From the NCBI RefSeq assembly GCF_000768355.1, contig NZ_AVPU01000011.1:1-64000 (forward strand): 64,000 bases of DNA. The letters run 5' to 3'. The position numbers and the translations under genes were made by a program. The stretch is from Lysobacter daejeonensis GH1-9 (GTDB lineage: Bacteria > Pseudomonadota > Gammaproteobacteria > Xanthomonadales > Xanthomonadaceae). Positions 40,802 to 51,134 of this stretch are shown here, in pieces; the first letter of the stretch is position 1; every line of letters starts with the position of its first letter. The notes under the pieces are model-generated. The model was given only the letters and a program-made list of their open reading frames with translations, ran no database searches and had not been told where the DNA came from.

Positions 40802-41107
40802 ATGCCCATCTACGCCTTCGAATGTGCCGCCTGCGGCCACAGCTTTGACCGCCTGCAGAAGATGTCCGATGCGGACCCCACCGACTGCCCGTCCTGCGGG
40901 GCGCCCCAGGTGCGCCGCCAGCTGACCGCGCCGCAGTTCCGTCTGGCCGGGGGCGGCTGGTACGAGACCGACTTCAAGAAGGACGGCGACAAGAAGCGCA
41001 ATCTGGCCGGGGAGGGCAGTTCCGGTGCCCCGAAGGCCGGCGACTCCAAGCCGGCCGAAGCCAAGCCGGCCGCCGCGCCCGCCGGCAAGCCCGCAGGCAA
41101 CGACTGA
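40802..41107 (+). CDS. FmdB-type zinc ribbon protein
   Basis: A 101-residue protein starting MPIYAFECAACGHSFDRLQKM, the FmdB/CxxC zinc-ribbon signature, with a second pair in DCPSCGAP and the conserved QFRLAGGGWYETDF. The C-terminal third is Lys/Pro/Ala-rich low complexity. The family is called a putative regulator because of FmdB in methylotrophs; the real role is unknown. In many Proteobacteria the gene lies upstream of aspS, as here, with one minus-strand gene inserted between. Confidence 0.88.
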   Translation: MPIYAFECAACGHSFDRLQKMSDADPTDCPSCGAPQVRRQLTAPQFRLAGGGWYETDFKKDGDKKRNLAGEGSSGAPKAGDSKPAEAKPAAAPAGKPAGND

Positions 41108-41110
41108 GCC

Positions 41111-42007
41111 TCAGCGCGCGCCGAACCGTGCCCGGCAATTTCCGCTGACCCACAGCCCGACGCGATCGTCATAGCCCCAGTTGTGCCGCTCGACGCAGCG
41201 GGCATTCGGCAGCAACTCCATCACATACGGCCGGCCACGGCTGCGATCCCAGGCGCAGGTGGTATGACCGGGGCCACTGGCGACGCAGGTGACCGAGTAG
41301 GCGCCCGGGCCCCAACCCTGGCCCTGCCCCGGTCCAAAGACGCCGCGACAACCATCGTCCACCCAGACCTCGCCGCGGCTGGAACCCCAGGTGCGGCCCT
41401 GGGTGCATGGGGCGCTGGATAACTGCCGCTCCAGCCGTGAGCTGCCGCGCCACGGAGTGGGGCAGGTCCTCGGGCGCGAGCCGGTGCTCTCGCAGACCAC
41501 CCGGTTTCCGCCAGCGCCGGGTGCGTCGTGGGATTCCGCGAATTCGCCGCGGCAACCACCGCTGACGAACACTTGCCCCCACTGCGACTGCCACGTGCGC
41601 CCTTCAACGCAATCGCCGCGCGACAGTTGGCGCACCAATCGCGAATGGCCCTGCCACGGGGTGCGGCACGTGTGCCCCCGGCCGTCCGTGCTTTCGCAGC
41701 GCATGGTCTGCGTGCCGCTGGAAGGTGGCGGGGCGCTGCCGCGCAGGGATTGGGCAATGTCGGACTTGATCCGGCTGAAGCCCCAGTTGGAGCGGTTGAC
41801 CTGGTCAAGGTAGAAGCGCAGCTGGTCGTCAGGGATGCGGCGGCCGCCGGATTGATCTTCGTACTCCAGGCTGATGACCCGGACCTGGTCGTTGTAGGAA
41901 AGAGTGCGCAGGTTCTCCGGGGCATAGGCGCGGGGGGCCTGGGCCAGGGCCGGCGCGAGCGCAAGCAGGCAGAGCAAGGCAAGCAGGATCGACAGGTTAC
42001 GCTTCAT
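41111..42007 (-). CDS. Exported DUF3011 repeat protein
   Basis: A 298-residue secreted protein with a signal peptide (LSILLALLCLLALAPALAQA). After a domain of about 70 residues with an LRFYLDQVNRSNWGF motif, it has three DUF3011-type modules of about 55-65 residues, each with the pattern C-ES/AS...C..PW/RG-(S/H)RL-RQLS..-C..G-RTW-...-VWV..GCR-F (for example RCESTDGRGHTC and VDDGCRGVF). Each module has paired Cys residues likely to form disulfides in the periplasm. Function unknown. It converges on the FmdB gene with only three bases between the stops. Confidence 0.85.
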   Translation of the reverse strand: MKRNLSILLALLCLLALAPALAQAPRAYAPENLRTLSYNDQVRVISLEYEDQSGGRRIPDDQLRFYLDQVNRSNWGFSRIKSDIAQSLRGSAPPPSSGTQTMRCESTDGRGHTCRTPWQGHSRLVRQLSRGDCVEGRTWQSQWGQVFVSGGCRGEFAESHDAPGAGGNRVVCESTGSRPRTCPTPWRGSSRLERQLSSAPCTQGRTWGSSRGEVWVDDGCRGVFGPGQGQGWGPGAYSVTCVASGPGHTTCAWDRSRGRPYVMELLPNARCVERHNWGYDDRVGLWVSGNCRARFGAR

Positions 42008-42190
42008 GATGGGCTCCTCCAGTCATCCATACGGGCGCCCGGCGCCCGCCCGGCCACGCGGTCGGCCTGCGAGGCCGGTCCCGACGCGGTGGCGCAAGTA
42101 CGGCGTGCTACCAGTTAAAATGGCGTGTTTGTCGGCGTCACGCCGACCCAGCGGCCTGACCGCCGCCGCAACCCCCACCCGGAGTTCTGC

Positions 42191-43954
42191 ATGCGTACCC
42201 ACTTCTGCGGCCTCGTCGACGAGGCGCTGATCGGCCAGACCGTCACCCTGTGCGGCTGGGCCGACGTCGCCCGCGACCTTGGCGGCCTGTGCTTCATCGA
42301 CCTGCGCGACCACGAGGGCATCGTCCAGATCGTCGCCGAGCCCGATGCGGCCACCGCCGGCAACGCCGAAGTCATCGCAGCGGCCGCGGCCGTGGGCTAC
42401 GAGGATTGCCTGCGCATCACCGGCGTGGTCCGCGCCCGCCACGCGGTCAACGACAAGATCCGCACCGGCAAGGTGGAAGTGGTCGCGACGAAGATCGAGC
42501 TGCTCAACAAGGCCGAGCCGCTGCCGTTCCACGCCCACGAGAACCCGGGCGAGGACATCCGCCTCAAGTACCGCTACCTGGACCTGCGCACCCCCGCAAT
42601 GCAGCGCAAGATGCGCACCCGCACCCGGCTGGTGTCGGCGCTGCGCCACTACCTCGACGCGCGCGGCTTCCAGGACATCGAGACCCCGATCCTGACCAAG
42701 GCCACGCCGGAAGGCGCGCGCGACTTCCTGGTGCCGGCGCGCATGCACCCCGGCGAGTTCTACGCGCTGCCGCAGTCGCCGCAGCTGTTCAAGCAGATCC
42801 TGATGATGGCGGGCTTCGACCGCTACTACCAGATCGCCCGCTGCTTCCGCGACGAGGCGCTGCGCGCCGACCGCCAGCTCGAGTTCACCCAGCTCGACAT
42901 GGAATTCGCGTGGGTCGCCGAACGCGACGTGCAGGATCTCACCGAGGACATGATCCGCCACGTCTTCCGCGAGGTGATGGACGTGGAGCTCGCCGCCCAG
43001 TTCCCGCGCATGACCTACGCCGAGGCCATGCGCCGCTACGGCTCGGACAAGCCGGACCTGCGCATTGCGCTGGAGTTCGTCGACGTGGCCGAGCTGGTGA
43101 AGGGCTGTGAGTTCAAGGTCTTCACCGATGCCGCCGACGATGCCGATGGCCGCGTGGTTGCGCTGCGTATCCCGGGCGGCGCGTCGTTGTCGCGCAAGCA
43201 GATTGACGAGTACGCCGCGCACGCCGCCAAGTACGGCGCGAAGGGCGTGGCCTACGTGAAGCTGGATGAGGCCGGTGCGATCAATTCGCCGATCGCCAAG
43301 TTCTTCAGCGAAGACGCGTTCAAGGCACTGCTGGAGGCCATCGGCCTGCAGAACGGCGACATCGCCTTCTTCGGCGCCGGCAAGTACAAGACCGTCAGCG
43401 ACTTCATGGGCGCGCTGCGCCTCAAGGCCGGCAAGGACTTCAACCTCGTCGCCGACGGCTGGGCGCCGCTGTGGGTGACCGACTTCCCGATGTTCGAGTG
43501 GGACGAGGAGGAAGGCCGCTACGTGGCGCTGCACCACCCCTTCACCGCGCCGGCCGTGGATTCCATCGAGGATCTGCGCGCGAATGCCAAGACCGCGGTG
43601 TCGCGTGGCTACGACATGGTGCTCAACGGCAACGAGATCGGCGGCGGTTCGATCCGCATCCACAACTCGGCGATGCAGTCGGCGGTGTTCGAGCTGCTGG
43701 GCATCGGCGCCGAGGAGGCCGCGGGCAAGTTCGGCTTCCTGCTCGACGCGCTGAAGTACGGCGCGCCGCCGCACGGCGGCATCGCCTTCGGCATCGACCG
43801 CATCGCCGCGCTGATGGCCGGCAGCGAGTCGATCCGCGACGTCATCGCCTTCCCCAAGACCACCACCGCGCAGTGCCTGATGACCGATGCGCCGTCGCCG
43901 ATCCCCGACGCGCAGCTGGCGGAAGTGCACGTGCAGGTGCGCCCCAAGGCTTGA
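42191..43954 (+). CDS. aspS: Aspartyl-tRNA synthetase
   Basis: A 587-residue class IIb synthetase. N-terminal OB fold for the anticodon ([27 protein letters not shown]), class II motif 1 region ([23 protein letters not shown]), motif 2 ([30 protein letters not shown]), the bacterial GAD insertion (about 280-420) and motif 3 ([21 protein letters not shown]). GGAG precedes the ATG at 42191; the open frame further upstream is leader. A TTAAAAT stretch about 70 bases before the start could be the -10. Length is normal. Confidence 0.98.
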   Translation: MRTHFCGLVDEALIGQTVTLCGWADVARDLGGLCFIDLRDHEGIVQIVAEPDAATAGNAEVIAAAAAVGYEDCLRITGVVRARHAVNDKIRTGKVEVVATKIELLNKAEPLPFHAHENPGEDIRLKYRYLDLRTPAMQRKMRTRTRLVSALRHYLDARGFQDIETPILTKATPEGARDFLVPARMHPGEFYALPQSPQLFKQILMMAGFDRYYQIARCFRDEALRADRQLEFTQLDMEFAWVAERDVQDLTEDMIRHVFREVMDVELAAQFPRMTYAEAMRRYGSDKPDLRIALEFVDVAELVKGCEFKVFTDAADDADGRVVALRIPGGASLSRKQIDEYAAHAAKYGAKGVAYVKLDEAGAINSPIAKFFSEDAFKALLEAIGLQNGDIAFFGAGKYKTVSDFMGALRLKAGKDFNLVADGWAPLWVTDFPMFEWDEEEGRYVALHHPFTAPAVDSIEDLRANAKTAVSRGYDMVLNGNEIGGGSIRIHNSAMQSAVFELLGIGAEEAAGKFGFLLDALKYGAPPHGGIAFGIDRIAALMAGSESIRDVIAFPKTTTAQCLMTDAPSPIPDAQLAEVHVQVRPKA

Positions 43955-44001
43955 CCTGGCCCGCCAGGACCTGATCAGCAACCGACCCGGAGTTGACCGT
44001 A

Positions 44002-44286
44002 ATGACCGAAACCGCTTTCGCCCTGCAGTGGGAAAAACTGGCCAATGAAGGCGCCGACGCCACCCTGGTGACCGAGCGCGCCCGCGTGTTCGGCGGCTGG
44101 CTGGTGCGCGTGGGCACTGCCGCCAATGCCATGTCGCTGGCATTCGTTCCGGACGGCGAAGGCCGCTGGGACGGCGAGGACTTCGGCGAGGACGACTACG
44201 AGTACGACGAGGACGAAGAAGAGGAAGAAGGCGAGGACGAGGAAGAAGAGGAAGACGAGGAGTACGAGGAAGAAGACAAGGCCTGA
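44002..44286 (+). CDS. Small protein with extreme acidic tail
   Basis: A 94-residue protein I do not recognise by function. The first 55 residues (TETAFALQWEKLANEGADA, then VFGGWLVRVG) could form a small fold; the last 40 are almost all Glu and Asp with a few Tyr and end EEDKA. The tail is encoded by a purine-rich GAGGAAGA run at about 44195-44280. GGAG lies nine bases before the ATG at 44002; a TTG at 43993 is unlikely. It follows aspS by 47 bases and may be co-transcribed. Similar acidic-tail proteins near aspS occur in related genomes as far as I recall, which needs checking. Confidence 0.75.
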   Translation: MTETAFALQWEKLANEGADATLVTERARVFGGWLVRVGTAANAMSLAFVPDGEGRWDGEDFGEDDYEYDEDEEEEEGEDEEEEEDEEYEEEDKA

Positions 44287-44343
44287 GTCTTCGCGTCCGT
44301 CGTCGGCGGGCAGTGGCGCCTGCAGCGCGCTGGCCGCCGGCAG

Positions 44344-44880
44344 ATGACACTTCCCACGCCCATGCCCACGATCCGCCGCGCCACCGTCGACGACGCCCCG
44401 GTCCTCTCGGACCTAGCGCGTCGTACCTTCATCGAGACCTTCGGCCACATGTATCCGCCGGAGGATCTCGCTGCGTTCCTCGCCGATGCTTACGACGTGG
44501 ACAAGCAGCGCGTCATCCTCGCCCACCCGGACTATGCGGTGTGGTTGCTCGAGGACGACGGCGTGGCCGTCGGCCATGCGGCCGCCGGTCCTTGCGGTCT
44601 CCCGCATCCGGATGTCCGCCCCGGTGACGGCGAGCTCAAGCGGCTTTACGTGCTGAAGTCGCACCAGAGCGGCGGCTGGGGTGGTCGCCTGTTCAAGACC
44701 GTGCTCGACTGGCTGGAGCGCGACGGCCCACGCACGGTGTGGATTGGCGTGTGGTCCGAGAACCTTGGCGCACAGCGCTTCTACGCCCGTGCCGGCTTCG
44801 AGCACGTGGGCGACTACGAGTTCCCCGTGGGCCGCGTCCGCGACCACGAATTCATCCTGCGCCGCCTGCCTCCGCGCTAA
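44344..44880 (+). CDS. GNAT-family N-acetyltransferase
   Basis: A 178-residue acetyltransferase of the GNAT fold: N-terminal IRRATVDDAPVLSDLARRTFIETFG, the acetyl-CoA site region ELKRLYVLKSHQSGGWGGRLF, then WIGVWSENLGAQRFYARAGFEHVGDYEF at the C-terminus. The substrate is unknown; it could be a small amine or a protein N-terminus. Starts at ATG 44344 or 44362 (MPTIRRA). No close functional neighbour. Confidence 0.88.
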   Translation: MTLPTPMPTIRRATVDDAPVLSDLARRTFIETFGHMYPPEDLAAFLADAYDVDKQRVILAHPDYAVWLLEDDGVAVGHAAAGPCGLPHPDVRPGDGELKRLYVLKSHQSGGWGGRLFKTVLDWLERDGPRTVWIGVWSENLGAQRFYARAGFEHVGDYEFPVGRVRDHEFILRRLPPR

Positions 44881-44928
44881 CGGGTTTGGGTGCACAATCC
44901 CGTCAGGCCCACCACGAGGAGCAGGGCG

Positions 44929-45471
44929 ATGGGACGACAAGCATTCCCCATGCATGGGTTGGGTGTGGCGCTGGCCGCCGCGTTGCTGGCCTGTGCTTGC
45001 GCCAGCACGCGCGAGGCCGTGGGTGCCGGCGCCTTGACCGCACAGGGGCCGGTGACGGTGTCCTGGCAGGACCCGGCCGGCTTCTCCGAGCCGACCTTCG
45101 GTGCGATGACCGTGGATCGCGGCACCTGGATCCGGCCATTGGCCGAATATCTGCGCGAGCAGGCCGAGCGCCTGCTGCCGCCGGGGCACCGTCTGGACGT
45201 CGAATTGCTTGACGTGAATCGCGCGGGCGAATACGAGCCCGGCCGCACGCCAGCGGGCAGTGACTTCCGCGTCGTCCGCGACATCTACCCGCCGCGCATC
45301 CACCTGCGTTTCCGCCACCTGGATGGCAGCGGCGCGGTGGTGGCCGAAGGCGAGCGGCGCCTGGTCGACGTCGGCTTCCTGCAGCGATCCGGCGCGCTCG
45401 ACACCGATCCGCTGCGGTTCGAGAAGCGCCTGCTCGACGACTGGCTGCGCCGCGAACTGGGCGCGCGATGA
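44929..45471 (+). CDS. DUF3016 protein, probable lipoprotein
   Basis: A 180-residue protein with a hydrophobic N-terminal segment ending LLACACAS, a plausible lipoprotein signal. The body fits DUF3016: VTVSWQDPAGFSE, RPLAEYLREQAERLLPPGHRLDVELLDVNRAGEYEP, and PPRIHLRFRHLDGSGAVVAEGERRLVDVGF. Function unknown. GAGGAG precedes the ATG at 44929; a frame-consistent GTG at 44890 is less likely. The stop overlaps the next gene as ATGA. Confidence 0.8.
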   Translation: MGRQAFPMHGLGVALAAALLACACASTREAVGAGALTAQGPVTVSWQDPAGFSEPTFGAMTVDRGTWIRPLAEYLREQAERLLPPGHRLDVELLDVNRAGEYEPGRTPAGSDFRVVRDIYPPRIHLRFRHLDGSGAVVAEGERRLVDVGFLQRSGALDTDPLRFEKRLLDDWLRRELGAR

Positions 45472-46145
45472 GCCTGCGTGGCACCGCATCGATCGAGGGC
45501 ACTGCCGGCCGGCGGGTACTGCTGTTGCCCGGCCTGTGGTTGCCCCGTGCGTCAATGCGCTGGCACGCCCATCGACTGCGCCAGGCCGGCTACGCCCCGC
45601 ATCTGTTCGGGTACGCGCCGGTGACCCGCGGTCCCGACGCGGTGATCCCAGCGTTGGCCGAAGCCCTGCGCACCCCCACCGACGTGGTGGCGCACAGCCT
45701 GGGCGGGCTGCTGGCCCTGCGGACCCTGCAGCGTTACCCCGACCTGCCGGTTGGGCGCGTGGTCTGCCTGGGCTCCCCGTTGGCCGGCAGTGCCGCCGCC
45801 GAGGGGTTGGCCAGCCGCGCGCTGGGCGCCGCTTGCCTGGGCCGGTCGGCCGACCTGCTGCGCGCGGGGTGCCGGGACTGGCACGGGCGTGCGCAGGTCG
45901 GCGTGGTTGCCGGCGACCGGCCGATGGGGCTGGGGCAGATGTTCGGCCAGTTCCCCGGCCCCAGTGACGGCACCGTGGCCGTCACCGAAACCCGCCTGCC
46001 GGGCCTGTCCGACCACGCGGTGATTCCGGCCAGCCATTCCGGCCTGCTGTTCTCGGACGAGGCCGCCCAACTGGCCTTGCAGTTTCTCGGGGAGGGGCGC
46101 TTTGGCGGGCCCCGCGACCCGTCTCCGCCCGGTGCCGTTGCGTGA
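45468..46145 (+). CDS. Alpha/beta hydrolase
   Basis: A 225-residue alpha/beta hydrolase with LLLPGLWLP at the oxyanion position and the nucleophile elbow VVAHSLGGLLALR (Ser near residue 71); an Asp in GPSDGTVAV and a His in IPASHSGLLFS complete a plausible triad. The short protein has no signal peptide. It is translationally coupled to the DUF3016 gene (ATGA). The substrate is unknown; esterase or lipase-like activity is likely. Confidence 0.82.
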   Translation: MSLRGTASIEGTAGRRVLLLPGLWLPRASMRWHAHRLRQAGYAPHLFGYAPVTRGPDAVIPALAEALRTPTDVVAHSLGGLLALRTLQRYPDLPVGRVVCLGSPLAGSAAAEGLASRALGAACLGRSADLLRAGCRDWHGRAQVGVVAGDRPMGLGQMFGQFPGPSDGTVAVTETRLPGLSDHAVIPASHSGLLFSDEAAQLALQFLGEGRFGGPRDPSPPGAVA

Positions 46146-46172
46146 CGGACAGCACGCAGCCGCGGACGGGCC

Positions 46173-46178
46173 TATAAT
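46173..46178 (+). promoter_or_regulatory. -10 box of the yebC operon
   Basis: A perfect TATAAT 39 bases before the yebC ATG. The -35 at 17 bases is poor. It may drive yebC-ruvC-ruvA. Confidence 0.5.
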
Positions 46179-46217
46179 TCCGCGCTGCAACATTCCATCC
46201 CAGGACCGCAGATCCCT

Positions 46218-46958
46218 ATGGCTGGCCATTCCAAGTGGGCCAACATCCAGCACCGCAAAGGCGCACAGGACGCCAAGCGGGGCAAGATGTTCACCAAGAT
46301 CATCCGTGAAATCTCCGTGGCCGCCCGCACCAGCGGTGGCGACCCGGGCAACAACCCGCGCCTGCGCGTGGCCATCGACAAGGCGCTGGGCGCCAACATG
46401 TCCAAGGACGTGGTCGAGCGTGCCATCAAGAAGGCCACCGGCGAGCTGGAAGGCGTCAATTACGAGGAAATCCGCTACGAGGGCTACGCCCCCGGTGGCG
46501 TGGCGGTGATCGTCGACTGCCTGACCGACAACAAGGTCCGCACCGTGGCCGACGTGCGCCATGCCTTCAGCAAGTTCGGCGGCAACCTGGGCACCGACGG
46601 CTCGGTGGCCTTCATGTTCAAGAAGACCGGTGTGCTGAGCTTCGCCCCCGGCGCGAACGAGGAACAGGTCACCGAAGCCGCGATCGAAGCCGGCGCCGAT
46701 GACATCGTCGTGTATCCGGAAGACGGTTCGATCGACGTCCTGACCTCGCCCGACGCCTTCGCTGCAGTGCGCGATGCGATGGACGCCGCCGGCCTCAAGG
46801 CCGACCAGTCCGAAGTCACCTACCGCGCCGACAACGACATCGCCGTCGCCGGGGAGACCGCGCAGCAGGTGGCCAGGCTGCTGGACTGGCTGGAGGATCT
46901 GGACGACGTGCAGAACGTCTACTCCAACGCCGAACTGGGCGAGGACGCCTACGCCTGA
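46218..46958 (+). CDS. yebC: YebC/PmpR-family protein
   Basis: A 246-residue YebC-family protein, starting [23 protein letters not shown], with [31 protein letters not shown] and [24 protein letters not shown]. Members bind DNA as regulators or act on ribosomes stalled at proline-rich stretches. A TATAAT box is 39 bases upstream. ruvC starts 16 bases after the stop, the usual neighbour in Proteobacteria. Confidence 0.97.
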   Translation: MAGHSKWANIQHRKGAQDAKRGKMFTKIIREISVAARTSGGDPGNNPRLRVAIDKALGANMSKDVVERAIKKATGELEGVNYEEIRYEGYAPGGVAVIVDCLTDNKVRTVADVRHAFSKFGGNLGTDGSVAFMFKKTGVLSFAPGANEEQVTEAAIEAGADDIVVYPEDGSIDVLTSPDAFAAVRDAMDAAGLKADQSEVTYRADNDIAVAGETAQQVARLLDWLEDLDDVQNVYSNAELGEDAYA

Positions 46959-46974
46959 CGGCGTCGGCCATGAC

Positions 46975-47502
46975 GTGACCCGCATCCTCGGCATCGACCC
47001 GGGCTCGCAGCGCACCGGCGTGGGCATCATTGATGTCGCGCCCGGCGGCCGCTGCACCTACGTGCACTGCGAGGCTCTCGTGTTGCTCGACGCCGAGGAT
47101 TTCCCGTCGCGGCTGGGGCTGCTGTGCGAAGGCCTGGAACGCGTGCTGGATGAATGGCAGCCGCAGGAAGTGGCGATCGAAAGCGTGTTCATGGACAAGT
47201 CCGCGACCTCGGCGCTGAAGCTGGGCCACGCGCGCGGTGCCGCACTGGCCACGGTGGTGCGGCGCAAGGTGCCCATCGCCGAATACGGTCCACGCGTGGT
47301 CAAACAGTCGCTGGTCGGCCGCGGTGCCGCGGACAAGGACCAGGTGCAGCACATGGTGCGCCTGCTGCTCAACCTGCCGGCGGTCAAGCTGCAGGCCGAC
47401 GCGGCCGACGCATTGGCCATCGCACTCACCCACGCGCACATGCGCGAGACCGCCGCACGCACCGGCGTGGCCACCGCGCTGCTGCGCCGCAAGGGAACAT
47501 GA
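46975..47502 (+). CDS. ruvC: Holliday junction resolvase RuvC
   Basis: A 175-residue RNase-H-like endonuclease that cuts Holliday junctions. The acidic active site is visible as [17 protein letters not shown] and [12 protein letters not shown]. It begins at the GTG (46975) giving [10 protein letters not shown]; the nearby ATG at 46970 is out of frame. ruvA follows after four bases. Length is typical. Confidence 0.96.
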   Translation: MTRILGIDPGSQRTGVGIIDVAPGGRCTYVHCEALVLLDAEDFPSRLGLLCEGLERVLDEWQPQEVAIESVFMDKSATSALKLGHARGAALATVVRRKVPIAEYGPRVVKQSLVGRGAADKDQVQHMVRLLLNLPAVKLQADAADALAIALTHAHMRETAARTGVATALLRRKGT

Positions 47503-47506
47503 CCGC

Positions 47507-48097
47507 ATGATCGGACGACTCAAGGGCATCCTGGTGCACAAGCAGCCGCCGTGGCTGGTGGTGGACGTGCACGGCGTGGGTTACGAGCTGGAGGCGCCGA
47601 TGAGCACCTTCTACGACCTGCCCGACCTCGGCCGCGAGGTGGCGCTGTTCACCCACTACGCGCAGAAGGAGGACAGCGTGTCGCTGTATGGCTTCCTGCG
47701 CGAGGCCGAGCGCCGCCTGTTCCGCGACGTGCAGAAGGTCACCGGCATCGGCGCGAAGATCGCGCTGGCGGTGCTGTCGGGCGTGTCTGTGGACGAGTTC
47801 GCCCGGCTGGTGCAGGCCGGCGACATCACCGCGCTGACCCGCATCCCCGGCATCGGCAAGAAGACCGCCGAGCGCATGGTGGTGGAACTGCGCGACCGCG
47901 CCGCCGACCTGGCCGGCGCCGGCGCCACCCTCAACGTGCCCGGCGCGCCCGCCGACGCCCAGTCCGAAGCGGTCATCGCCCTGCAGCAGCTCGGCTACAA
48001 GCCGGCCGAGGCCGTGCGCATGGCCCGCGATGCCACCGAAGCCGGCGACGATGCCGCCACCATCATCCGCAAAGCGCTAAAGTCCGCGCTTCGCTGA
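47507..48097 (+). CDS. ruvA: Holliday junction DNA helicase subunit RuvA
   Basis: A 196-residue RuvA that clamps the junction and loads Ruv[32 protein letters not shown] is the OB-fold N-terminus; two helix-hairpin-helix motifs follow ([15 protein letters not shown] and [18 protein letters not shown]); the C-terminal domain that contacts RuvB ends [13 protein letters not shown]. It follows ruvC closely; ruvB is separated from it by kup. Confidence 0.97.
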   Translation: MIGRLKGILVHKQPPWLVVDVHGVGYELEAPMSTFYDLPDLGREVALFTHYAQKEDSVSLYGFLREAERRLFRDVQKVTGIGAKIALAVLSGVSVDEFARLVQAGDITALTRIPGIGKKTAERMVVELRDRAADLAGAGATLNVPGAPADAQSEAVIALQQLGYKPAEAVRMARDATEAGDDAATIIRKALKSALR

Positions 48098-48140
48098 CCT
48101 GTCGGTGGCCAGGACGGCCGCCCTCCAAGCAGACAACTCC

Positions 48141-50060
48141 ATGGCCTCCACTGTTCCCGCCACCCCGGCATCGCACGACAGCTCCCACGGTCACGGCAAG
48201 CAGGGGCTGGCCGGTCTCGTCGTCGGCGCCATTGGCGTCGTCTTTGGCGACATTGGTACCAGCCCGCTGTACACCTTGAAGGAAGCGTTCTCGCCGCACT
48301 TTGGCCTGGTTGGCAACCACGACACCGTGCTGGGCATCCTGTCGCTGGTGTTCTGGGCACTGATGATCGTAGTGACGCTCAAGTACGTCAGCATCATCAT
48401 GCGCGCCGACAACGAAGGCGAGGGCGGCATCATGGCGTTGATGACGTTGGCCCAGCGCACCCTGCCCAAGGGCGGCAAGTCGGCCTACGTGGTCGGCATC
48501 CTGGGCATCTTCGGCGCGTCGCTGTTCTTCGGCGACAGCGTGATCACCCCGGCGATTTCGGTGCTGGGCGCCGTGGAAGGCCTGGAGGTCGCCGCACCGG
48601 GACTGCACGAGTACATCGTGCCGATCACCCTGCTGATCCTGGTGGCGGTGTTCGTGGCCCAGCGCTTTGGCACCGAGAAGGTCGGCAAGGTGTTCGGGCC
48701 AATCACCTCGCTGTGGTTCTTGTCATTGGCCGCGATCGGCATCCACAACATCATCGACGCGCCGGAAGTGCTCAAGGCGCTCAACCCGATGTGGGGCGCG
48801 CGCTTCTTTCTCGAGCACGGTGCGCATTCGGTGCTGATCCTGGGCGTGGTGGTGCTGGCGGTGACCGGCGGCGAGGCCCTTTACGCGGACATGGGCCACT
48901 TCGGCGTAAAGCCCATCCGCTATGGCTGGTACATCCTGGTGCTGCCGTCGTTGATGCTGAACTACCTGGGGCAGGGCGCGTTCGTGCTCGAGCACCCGGA
49001 TGCGGTGATCAACCCGTTCTTCGAGGCCGTGCCGCAGTGGGCCCTGTACCCGATGATCCTGCTGGCCACCGCGGCGGCGGTGATCGCCTCGCAGGCGGTG
49101 ATCACCGGTGCCTACTCGGTGGCGCGGCAGGCCATGCAGCTGGGCTACATCCCGCGCATGGGCATCAAGCACACCTCCAGTGCCACCATCGGCCAGATCT
49201 ACATCCCGTACATCAACTGGCTGCTGATGATCATGGTGATCGCGGTGGTGCTGATGTTCCGCAGTTCGACCGCGCTGGCCTCGGCCTACGGCATCTCGGT
49301 GTCGGCGACGATGCTGATCGATACCCTGCTGCTGGCGCTGGTGGCCAACGCGCTGTGGCCCAAGTGGCGCCTGTGGGTGTTGCCGCTTTGCGTGGTGTTC
49401 TTCATCGTCGACGTGGGCTTCGTGATCGCCAACGGCGCCAAGTTCTTCGATGGCGCCTGGTTCCCGGTGATGCTCGGCCTGATCGTGTTCACCCTGCTGC
49501 GCACCTGGCGCCGTGGCCGCGAGCTGCTGCACGCCGAGATCCAGAAGGAAGGCATCCAGCTCGACAGCTTCCTGCCGGGGCTGATGCTGGCGCCGCCGGT
49601 GCGGGTGCCGGGCACCGCGGTGTTCATGACGGCGCAGACGGGCGTGGTGCCGCACGCGCTGCTGCACAACCTCAAGCACAACAAGGTGCTGCACGAGCGC
49701 AACGTGTTCCTTACCGTGGAGACGCTGACGGTGCCCTATGCGCCGAAGGACAAGCGGCTGAAAATGGACTCCATCGGCGACGATTTCTATCGGGTGCTGG
49801 TCCGCTTCGGTTTCATGGAAACGCCGGACGTGCCGCTGGCGCTGATGCGTTCCTGCGACAAGGGCGGGATGTATTTCGACCCGATGGATACCACCTATTT
49901 CGCCAGCCGCGAAACGGTGGTGGCCAGCGCGCACCGCGGCATGCCGGTGTGGCGTGACCGCATTTTTGCCTTCATGCACCGCAATGCGGCGCCGGCCACC
50001 GGCTTCTTCCGCATCCCGGGCAACCGGTTGGTGGAGTTGGGGGCGCAGGTCGAGATCTGA
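48141..50060 (+). CDS. kup: KUP potassium transporter
   Basis: A 639-residue low-affinity potassium uptake protein with about 12 membrane helices: [22 protein letters not shown] at the start, [37 protein letters not shown] and [15 protein letters not shown]-type motifs, and a C-terminal cytoplasmic domain (about 460-639). The ATG at 48141 is chosen; the frame is open 12 codons upstream without a ribosome site. Lying between ruvA and ruvB, it splits the classical ruv order, as in other Xanthomonadaceae. Confidence 0.96.
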   Translation: MASTVPATPASHDSSHGHGKQGLAGLVVGAIGVVFGDIGTSPLYTLKEAFSPHFGLVGNHDTVLGILSLVFWALMIVVTLKYVSIIMRADNEGEGGIMALMTLAQRTLPKGGKSAYVVGILGIFGASLFFGDSVITPAISVLGAVEGLEVAAPGLHEYIVPITLLILVAVFVAQRFGTEKVGKVFGPITSLWFLSLAAIGIHNIIDAPEVLKALNPMWGARFFLEHGAHSVLILGVVVLAVTGGEALYADMGHFGVKPIRYGWYILVLPSLMLNYLGQGAFVLEHPDAVINPFFEAVPQWALYPMILLATAAAVIASQAVITGAYSVARQAMQLGYIPRMGIKHTSSATIGQIYIPYINWLLMIMVIAVVLMFRSSTALASAYGISVSATMLIDTLLLALVANALWPKWRLWVLPLCVVFFIVDVGFVIANGAKFFDGAWFPVMLGLIVFTLLRTWRRGRELLHAEIQKEGIQLDSFLPGLMLAPPVRVPGTAVFMTAQTGVVPHALLHNLKHNKVLHERNVFLTVETLTVPYAPKDKRLKMDSIGDDFYRVLVRFGFMETPDVPLALMRSCDKGGMYFDPMDTTYFASRETVVASAHRGMPVWRDRIFAFMHRNAAPATGFFRIPGNRLVELGAQVEI

Positions 50061-50093
50061 CGCGCGGAAAACAAAAATGCGACCATGGCGGTC

Positions 50094-51134
50094 ATGAACG
50101 ACCAACGCATCATCGCCGCCGGCGCCACCCGCGAAGACGAGGCGATCGAAGCCTCCATCCGCCCCAAACGGCTGGACGAGTACCTCGGCCAGGCCCCCGT
50201 GCGCGAGCAGATGAAGATCTACATCGAGGCCGCCAAGGGCCGCGGTGAGGCGCTCGACCACGTGCTGATCTTCGGCCCGCCGGGCCTGGGCAAGACCACG
50301 CTCAGCCACGTCATCGCCAACGAACTGGGGGTCAACCTGCGCCAGACCTCGGGCCCGGTGATCGAGAAGGCCGGCGACCTGGCCGCGCTGCTGACCAACC
50401 TGCAGCCGCACGACGTGCTGTTCGTCGACGAGATCCACCGGCTCTCGCCCGCCATCGAGGAAGTGCTGTACCCGGCGATGGAGGACTACCAGATCGACAT
50501 CATGATCGGCGAGGGGCCGGCCGCCCGCTCGATCAAGCTCGACCTGCCGCCGTTCACCCTGATCGGTGCCACCACGCGCGCCGGCCTGCTGACCGCGCCG
50601 TTGCGTGACCGCTTCGGCATCGTCCAGCGCCTGGAGTTCTACGACGCCGAGGAGCTGACGCGCATCGTGCGCCGGTCGTCGCAGATCCTGGGCATCGCCT
50701 GCGACCCCGAGGGCGCGGCGGAGATCGCCCGGCGCTCGCGCGGCACCCCGCGCATCGCCAATCGCCTGTTGCGTCGCGTACGCGACTACGCCCAGGTCAA
50801 GACCGGCGGCGGCATCACCCGCGACACCGCGGACGCCGCCATGGCCATGCTCAAGGTGGACCCCGAGGGCTTCGACGACCTCGACCGCCGCCTGCTGCGC
50901 ATCATCATCGAGTCGTTCGACGGCGGCCCGGTGGGGGTCGAGTCGCTGGCCGCCGCGCTGAGCGAGGAGCGTGGCACGCTGGAGGACGTGATTGAGCCGT
51001 ACCTGATCCAGCAGGGCTTCCTGATCCGCACCGCCCGCGGCCGCATGGCGACGTCCAAGGCGTATCGCCAGATCGGACTGAAACCGAAAACGGGAACGGG
51101 TGGGCTATTTGGAAGTGACGCCGATGGCGATTGA
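50094..51134 (+). CDS. ruvB: Holliday junction helicase RuvB
   Basis: A 346-residue AAA+ motor that drives branch migration. Walker [10 protein letters not shown], Walker [13 protein letters not shown], sensor 1 GATTRAGLL, arginine-finger region [14 protein letters not shown], and a C-terminal winged helix ([18 protein letters not shown]). I chose the ATG at 50094 (MNDQRI), which gives the usual Xanthomonas length; the ATG at 50085 would add three residues. No strong ribosome site for either. It overlaps ybgC by 11 bases. Confidence 0.97.
   Translation: MNDQRIIAAGATREDEAIEASIRPKRLDEYLGQAPVREQMKIYIEAAKGRGEALDHVLIFGPPGLGKTTLSHVIANELGVNLRQTSGPVIEKAGDLAALLTNLQPHDVLFVDEIHRLSPAIEEVLYPAMEDYQIDIMIGEGPAARSIKLDLPPFTLIGATTRAGLLTAPLRDRFGIVQRLEFYDAEELTRIVRRSSQILGIACDPEGAAEIARRSRGTPRIANRLLRRVRDYAQVKTGGGITRDTADAAMAMLKVDPEGFDDLDRRLLRIIIESFDGGPVGVESLAAALSEERGTLEDVIEPYLIQQGFLIRTARGRMATSKAYRQIGLKPKTGTGGLFGSDADGD

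Noticed and set aside
44195-44280. GA-rich repeat as a possible CRISPR or satellite array
   Set aside because: It is in frame and encodes an acidic tail; there are no spacers or regular repeat length.
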